From NCBI GenBank assembly GCA_026014685.1, contig JAOZHW010000011.1, forward strand, positions 62,001 to 126,000: 64,000 nucleotides of DNA, written 5' to 3'. The position numbers were made by a program, and so were the translations under genes. The notes under the pieces were generated by a model that was given only the letters and a program-made list of their open reading frames with translations, ran no database searches and was not told where the DNA came from. How positions within the stretch are numbered: position 1 is the stretch's first letter; every line of letters begins with the position of its first letter. Positions 60,047-64,000 of the stretch are shown piece after piece. The stretch comes from Candidatus Bathyarchaeota archaeon (GTDB lineage Archaea > Thermoproteota > Bathyarchaeia > Bathyarchaeales > Bathycorpusculaceae).

Positions 60047-61426
60047 TTGCAAAAGAAAATGTTAATTGCATTAGTAGTCGTTGTAATCATCATCGTCTCA
60101 GCAGTAGCAGCAATACAATTGATGCCCAAACCCGTATCACCCGACGCAAGAAACATCAAAATCGGCTTAGTCGCCCCCGTCTCAGGTTCCCCCATCGGAC
60201 AAGACATGGAACGCGCCGCAAGAATGGCAGTTGACGAAATCAACAACGCAGGCGGCGTCTACGTCTCAGAATGGAACACCAAAGTCAACATCACCATAGT
60301 AGTCGCTGACACCATTAACGACGCCCCAGGCAACGCCGTAACACCCGTCACCCGCGCCGTCGAAACCGACGGAGTAGACCTCTTAATCGGCGGATACGGC
60401 AGCGCAGGCACACTCGCCAACGAAATCGTCGCCATCGAAAACAAAGTCCCATACATCATTGCAGGTGCATCAAACGAACTCGTAACCCGCCGCGGACCCC
60501 AAGGCAACTACGGCGGTTTCGGACCATCAGGAACCTACAGTATAAGCGACGCCGAAGGAATGAGCTACATATTCCACTACTGCACCACCACCTATGACTA
60601 CAGCAAAACCGTCGTCCAATTCTTCGCCCACGAAATGAAACCGCTCGTAGCAGAAAACAGAGACTTCAGATTAGCCCTACTTTACCGAAACGACGCCTTC
60701 GGAACAGGCGTAGCACAGGCAACAAAATTCTGGATAGAAAACCTCAGCTTACCCATCACTCTTGTAGCTGACAGAAGCTACGAAACCACCACAACCAACT
60801 ACCAAACCGACCTAACAGCAGTTAAATCAACAAACCCAGACGCAGTCTTCGTAGTAGACAACCCCGACAAAACCCCGCTCATAATCAAACAGGGTTGGAA
60901 CGACGTCGGGTTAAAGACAGTCTACATCGCGGTGGAAAACAACCAAGACCCTGCATTCTACACACTTCTAGGACAAACAGGCAACGGACAGCTACTTGAA
61001 TCAAAACTTGACCCCTTCATGAGCCCCTCATACTTACCTGCGGTGCAAACGTATTCGGAGAAATTCCGACAACTCTACGGTGTTTATCCAGGCATGATGG
61101 GCGCAGACACCTACGACGCATTCTACATCGCCAAAGACGCAATAGAACGCGCAGGAACAGTAGATAAAGCAGCAGTAAGAGACGCCATAGAAAACACCGA
61201 CCTCCCACAGATGCTGGTCATGACGGAATCAGGCAGAATACGCTTCAGCACAGGCATAAACTACCACGAAATCAGCCCAGTAACTTTCGTCGAACAACTC
61301 TACTGGGATACCACAAGCAACACACTAAAGTCACGCATCGTTTGGTCACCGTTCTCACCTGGCGGAATCACCCTAAAACAAGCAGACTTTGTATTGCCCA
61401 CTGGCTACCAACCTGGAAGCCCATAA
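60047..61426 (+). CDS. LIV-type ABC transporter substrate-binding protein
   Basis: A 459-residue extracytoplasmic receptor (TTG 60047 start; Met 5 at 60059 is an alternative). A hydrophobic anchor at residues 5-25 is followed by the family's opening IKIGLVAPVSGSPIGQDMERAARMAVDEIN (here split), DLLIGGYGSAGTLANEI and VPYIIAGAS. The second lobe includes LALLYRNDAFGTGVAQ. It binds amino acids or aryl amides and delivers them to the permease encoded next. A T-rich stretch follows. Confidence 0.9.
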   Translation: MQKKMLIALVVVVIIIVSAVAAIQLMPKPVSPDARNIKIGLVAPVSGSPIGQDMERAARMAVDEINNAGGVYVSEWNTKVNITIVVADTINDAPGNAVTPVTRAVETDGVDLLIGGYGSAGTLANEIVAIENKVPYIIAGASNELVTRRGPQGNYGGFGPSGTYSISDAEGMSYIFHYCTTTYDYSKTVVQFFAHEMKPLVAENRDFRLALLYRNDAFGTGVAQATKFWIENLSLPITLVADRSYETTTTNYQTDLTAVKSTNPDAVFVVDNPDKTPLIIKQGWNDVGLKTVYIAVENNQDPAFYTLLGQTGNGQLLESKLDPFMSPSYLPAVQTYSEKFRQLYGVYPGMMGADTYDAFYIAKDAIERAGTVDKAAVRDAIENTDLPQMLVMTESGRIRFSTGINYHEISPVTFVEQLYWDTTSNTLKSRIVWSPFSPGGITLKQADFVLPTGYQPGSP

Positions 61427-61427
61427 A

Positions 61428-61460
61428 AAATTTTTTTAAAACCTCCTTTTCTTTTGTTTC
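61428..61460 (+). terminator. T-rich segment after the binding-protein gene
   Basis: Runs of 7, 4, 4 and 3 T are clustered after the stop. It may lower transcription of the permease genes relative to the binding protein. Confidence 0.5.
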
Positions 61461-61529
61461 TCGCATGTTTTAAATAGTTTACATGCTAAAGTATGTCAAC
61501 CGCTGCAAAGGGAGAGAGGATAACACTAC

Positions 61530-62408
61530 ATGGAAATTACGGCACCAGCAGTCATCTTAACCTTAGTTTGGGGCGTTGCAATCGGCTGCGTCTACATCCT
61601 TCTGGCAACAGGGCTGAACCTCATTTTCGGTGTCATGAAACTCGTCAACTTCGCCCATGGACAACTCCTCATGATAAGTGCCTTTCTAACATGGACCATA
61701 TCGGTTGCCTCAGGAATGAACGCATACCTCGCCATCATCATTTCCATGATAGTGGTCGCCCTCTTAGGCGTCGGCGTGGAACGGCTAACTTTCCGCAGAG
61801 TGCTTGGAACAGACAAACTCAACGAGATATTCGTTAGCCTCGGGTTAATCTACATCTTTGAAAACGCCGCCATGCTCATCTGGGGACCCCACTCCAAACA
61901 GATCGTCAGCCCCTTTAGCGGCATGAGCTTCGCTCTCCCTGGAATCTCCCTATCTTACGATCGCGTAGTCGCCGTCCTTGTAGTAGTCGCTACACTTGCA
62001 GCGTTTGGCTTGCTCATAAAGAAAACAAAAATCGGTTTAGCCATGCGCGCCACCAGCCAACGAAACACCACCGCCATGCTCATGGGCATAAACGTGGAAA
62101 AAATCTACATGATAACCTTCGCCATCGGCGCTGCACTAGCAGCAGTGGCAGGCGGGCTTTACGGAATAATTTTCTCATTCGATTACCAAGTGGGAGCGAT
62201 GCCCACCATCATCGCTTTCGCCATCATAATCATGGGCGGGTTAGGCAGCATCAAAGGCGCCATAGTCGGCGGGTTACTCTATGGCATTGCTGAGCAGTTG
62301 GCTACGCTGTTTTTAGGCGGCATATGGGGAAGCGCCGTAGCATTTGCCCTGCTCATAGTGGTGCTTGTGATTAGACCCAACGGAATATTCGGTGAAAAAG
62401 GAGAATAA
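61530..62408 (+). CDS. livH: LivH-type ABC transporter permease
   Basis: A 292-residue permease with eight to nine helices. Its N-terminal segment ATGLNLIFGVMKLVNFAHGQLLM and the later RATSQRNTTAMLMGINVEKIYM and FAIIIMGGLGSIKGAIVGGLLYG are the LivH hallmarks. ATG 61530 follows GGGAGAGAGG about 10 bases upstream. It is separated from livM by 2 bases and makes a heterodimeric channel with it. Confidence 0.93.
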   Translation: MEITAPAVILTLVWGVAIGCVYILLATGLNLIFGVMKLVNFAHGQLLMISAFLTWTISVASGMNAYLAIIISMIVVALLGVGVERLTFRRVLGTDKLNEIFVSLGLIYIFENAAMLIWGPHSKQIVSPFSGMSFALPGISLSYDRVVAVLVVVATLAAFGLLIKKTKIGLAMRATSQRNTTAMLMGINVEKIYMITFAIGAALAAVAGGLYGIIFSFDYQVGAMPTIIAFAIIIMGGLGSIKGAIVGGLLYGIAEQLATLFLGGIWGSAVAFALLIVVLVIRPNGIFGEKGE

Positions 62409-62410
62409 AA

Positions 62411-63505
62411 ATGACGCTAAAACAACAACTCACCAAACTCGTCCGTTCCAAAAGCTTCCTCTTCCTCATCGCCGTCTTCGCCATACTTGCGCTCCTACCT
62501 GTTTTAATCAGCGACAACTTTTTCCTCACAATCCTCACCCTAATCACCATATTCTCCATCTACGCAACCAGTTGGAATTTCTTGGCAAACTCAGGTCAAG
62601 GTTCACTTGGGCACGCGCTGTTTTTAGGCATCGGCGGCTTTGCCTCAGCGCTCATAGGCAGCTCGATAGCAACAGCCACAGCCAACTTCTTGGGTTCAAC
62701 ACAGTTAACCGTCGGCGCCCTCTCAGTCGCCATCCAAATCTTATCGCTACTCTTAGGCGGCTTACTCTCCGCAGGAATCGGCTTGCTAATCGGATTAGCC
62801 TGCGTTAGACTAAAAGCATGGTACCTTGCCATGGTGACATTCGGCTTCTCAGTCATCGCAGCTACACTCTCAAGCCAATTTGACGCCATAACTCAGGGTA
62901 TAAACGGTTTCCCGACCACAACGCTGGTTACCAGAGGATTACCCTTCTACATACTGGCACTCACATTCGCTGTAGTCTCCATCTCCACAATGTATCTGAT
63001 AACAAAATCACGAATCGGCATGGCATTCAAAGCCATCCACGGCAACGAACCAGAAGCAAAAATGATAGGCATCAACACCGCAAAATACAAACTCACCGCA
63101 TTCGTAATCAGCACCTTCTTTGCAGGCATCTCGGGAGGCTTATACGCCTACTTCATCAGACTTATTGACAACTCGGTATTCTCGCCGCTAAACTCGTTTA
63201 CGCCGCTTATAATGACGGTCATCGGAGGATTAGGCACAGTTGTAGGCCCAATCATAGGCGCCGTCTTTTTGGTTTCAATCCAGCAACTCTTAGCCTTACC
63301 AAGCGTAGTGGATTCGCTGCGAGTCTCTCTGGGTCCGTTCTTCCCAGAAGTCAGCAACGTCGGCGCACCCCTGAGCTTCCTAATCATCGGCATTATCCTA
63401 CTTGTCATCGTCATCTTTGCACCCAAAGGGTTAGAACCGCAACTACGTAAACTCTACGGCTACGTTGCCAAAATGCTACAGGACAAAGAGGCAAAACCAT
63501 CATGA
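62411..63505 (+). CDS. livM: LivM-type ABC transporter permease
   Basis: A 364-residue permease. Typical LivM regions: ATSWNFLANSGQGSLGHALFLGIG near the N-terminus, RLKAWYLAMVTFGFS, SRIGMAFKAIHGNEPEAKMIGIN, and MTVIGGLGTVVGPIIGAVFL near the C-terminus. It overlaps the thioesterase gene by four bases (ATGA). It is the second membrane subunit of the LIV transporter. Confidence 0.93.
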   Translation: MTLKQQLTKLVRSKSFLFLIAVFAILALLPVLISDNFFLTILTLITIFSIYATSWNFLANSGQGSLGHALFLGIGGFASALIGSSIATATANFLGSTQLTVGALSVAIQILSLLLGGLLSAGIGLLIGLACVRLKAWYLAMVTFGFSVIAATLSSQFDAITQGINGFPTTTLVTRGLPFYILALTFAVVSISTMYLITKSRIGMAFKAIHGNEPEAKMIGINTAKYKLTAFVISTFFAGISGGLYAYFIRLIDNSVFSPLNSFTPLIMTVIGGLGTVVGPIIGAVFLVSIQQLLALPSVVDSLRVSLGPFFPEVSNVGAPLSFLIIGIILLVIVIFAPKGLEPQLRKLYGYVAKMLQDKEAKPS

Positions 63506-63864
63506 AGGGCACAGATCACTTCGCAAAAGCCTTAGGTATAAATGAGCATGAAGTCAAAGACGGCTACGCCAAAGTATCCATGCAAATCCAGAAAAACCAC
63601 ACCAACTCCTTAGGATTCACACACGGCGGAGTCATCTTCTCATTGGCGGACTACGCGTTCGCTTTGGCATGCAACTACGGCGACAACGTGGCAGTTGCCG
63701 TGGAGGTGGATATCAAGTTTCTGCGCCCCACAGTCGAGGGAGACTGCTTGATTGCTGAAGCGACCCGCATTTCAGATGGCAAAACCACGGGGCTCTACCA
63801 TGTTGCTGTGCGAAAAGACGATAAGTTGGTTGCTTTTTTTTCAGGTTTAGCATTCAAAAAGTAA
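63502..63864 (+). CDS. paaI: PaaI-type hotdog thioesterase
   Basis: A 120-residue hotdog-fold protein. The active region TNSLGFTHGGVIFSLADYAFALACN holds the HGG loop and catalytic Asp of PaaI thioesterases, followed by AVEVDIKFLRPTVEGDCLIAEA. PaaI removes CoA from stalled aryl-CoA esters. It overlaps livM and ends the operon, consistent with salvage of CoA from aryl-acetyl-CoA made by IorAB or PaaK. The match to the family is strong. Confidence 0.9.
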   Translation: MKGTDHFAKALGINEHEVKDGYAKVSMQIQKNHTNSLGFTHGGVIFSLADYAFALACNYGDNVAVAVEVDIKFLRPTVEGDCLIAEATRISDGKTTGLYHVAVRKDDKLVAFFSGLAFKK

Positions 63865-63937
63865 AATAAATACATACTCTTTCCCCTTTAGTGGGGCGAA
63901 AGGGGTTCTCTATGGGGCATAGTTTGTTTTTGCGAAC

Positions 63938-63948
63938 AATATATTTAT
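63938..63948 (+). promoter_or_regulatory. TATA box for the partial tRNA gene
   Basis: ATATATTTAT-type element centred about 30 bases before the tRNA 5' end, the spacing normal for archaeal tRNA promoters. Confidence 0.55.
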
Positions 63949-63973
63949 GTGGGACTTTTCATAGTGTTGCGGT

Positions 63974-64000
63974 GCTGGGGTGGCCGAATGGCTTAGGCGG
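63974..64000 (+). tRNA. Partial class II tRNA (Ser- or Leu-like), 5' 27 bases
   Basis: The sequence GCTGGGG, then TGGCCGAATGG and AGGCGG, matches the acceptor and D-arm of class II tRNAs. The window ends before the anticodon, so Ser and Leu cannot be separated with confidence; the D-arm is more Ser-like. Confidence 0.8.

Noticed and set aside
1-64000. CRISPR array, insertion sequence or rRNA gene
   Set aside because: No regularly spaced direct repeats, transposase frames or rRNA-like sequence were seen on either strand.

Overview
The window is a stretch of archaeal chromosome. TiaS (tRNA-Ile2 agmatidine synthase), archaeal-type AlaRS and ValRS, a CdvA-like cell-division protein, an archaeal tRNA-Lys gene, oligo-T terminators, TATA-like boxes and many TTG/GTG starts all point to Archaea. 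The combination of a CdvA-like coiled coil, amino-acid and aryl-acid fermentation genes and many small zinc-ribbon proteins suggests a Bathyarchaeia-type (TACK) organism. That placement is an inference from gene content.

Layout. 1-5.1 kb: the end of tiaS, a NitrOD5-like protein, alaS and a small anchored protein. 5.2-9.6 kb: a Fec/Btu-type metal ABC transporter split over divergent operons. Between them lie two tandem copies of GTGTTAC-N14-GTAAYAC, a NikR-type operator, so nickel is the likely substrate. Its binding protein carries a dockerin module. 9.7-17.7 kb: mixed housekeeping genes (phosphodiesterase, HAD hydrolase, amino-acid permease, flavodoxin, zinc ribbons, microproteins) and a tandem pair of uncharacterised paralogues. 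17.8-28.5 kb: a capsid-and-tail gene block on the minus strand with prohead protease, decoration protein, HK97-fold capsid, portal, connector, closure, tail terminator, tail tube, frameshifted tail chaperone, gp10-like protein, tape measure and baseplate hub. It has no terminase, integrase or replication gene in view. 28.6-43 kb: Hsp20, an ArsR-like regulator, aspartate dehydrogenase, valS, a GNAT protein, an OB-fold protein, a cation exchanger, the CdvA-like protein, a PadR regulator, tRNA-Lys and a reductase/acyl-CoA ligase fusion. 43.4-47.6 kb: a three-gene cassette of SNF2-type helicase, zinc-finger protein and Mrr-like nuclease. 47.7-50.8 kb: a creatininase-family enzyme, small redox and surface proteins, an interrupted surface-protein gene and a possible structured RNA. 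50.9-63.9 kb: amino-acid fermentation genes, namely an ADP-forming acyl-CoA synthetase with a GNAT domain, an ACT protein, and a long operon of LIV-type ABC transporter, phenylacetate-CoA ligase, indolepyruvate:ferredoxin oxidoreductase and a PaaI thioesterase. The window ends inside a class II tRNA gene.

How the genes work together. The last operon gives a coherent route: amino acids are imported by the LIV transporter, transaminated elsewhere, and their aryl-pyruvates are oxidised by IorAB to aryl-acetyl-CoA plus reduced ferredoxin. The CoA thioester can be handled by the ligase, the thioesterase or the ADP-forming synthetase, the last yielding ATP.

The strongest unusual items are the structural-virus block without packaging genes, its canonical T TTT TTA frameshift site, a glycosidase-like domain fused to its head-closure domain, the IorA with an inserted polyferredoxin, the helicase/zinc/Mrr cassette, the NikR-type operators, and a four-copy intergenic repeat family beginning with TTTATATAAGGGAGGGG.
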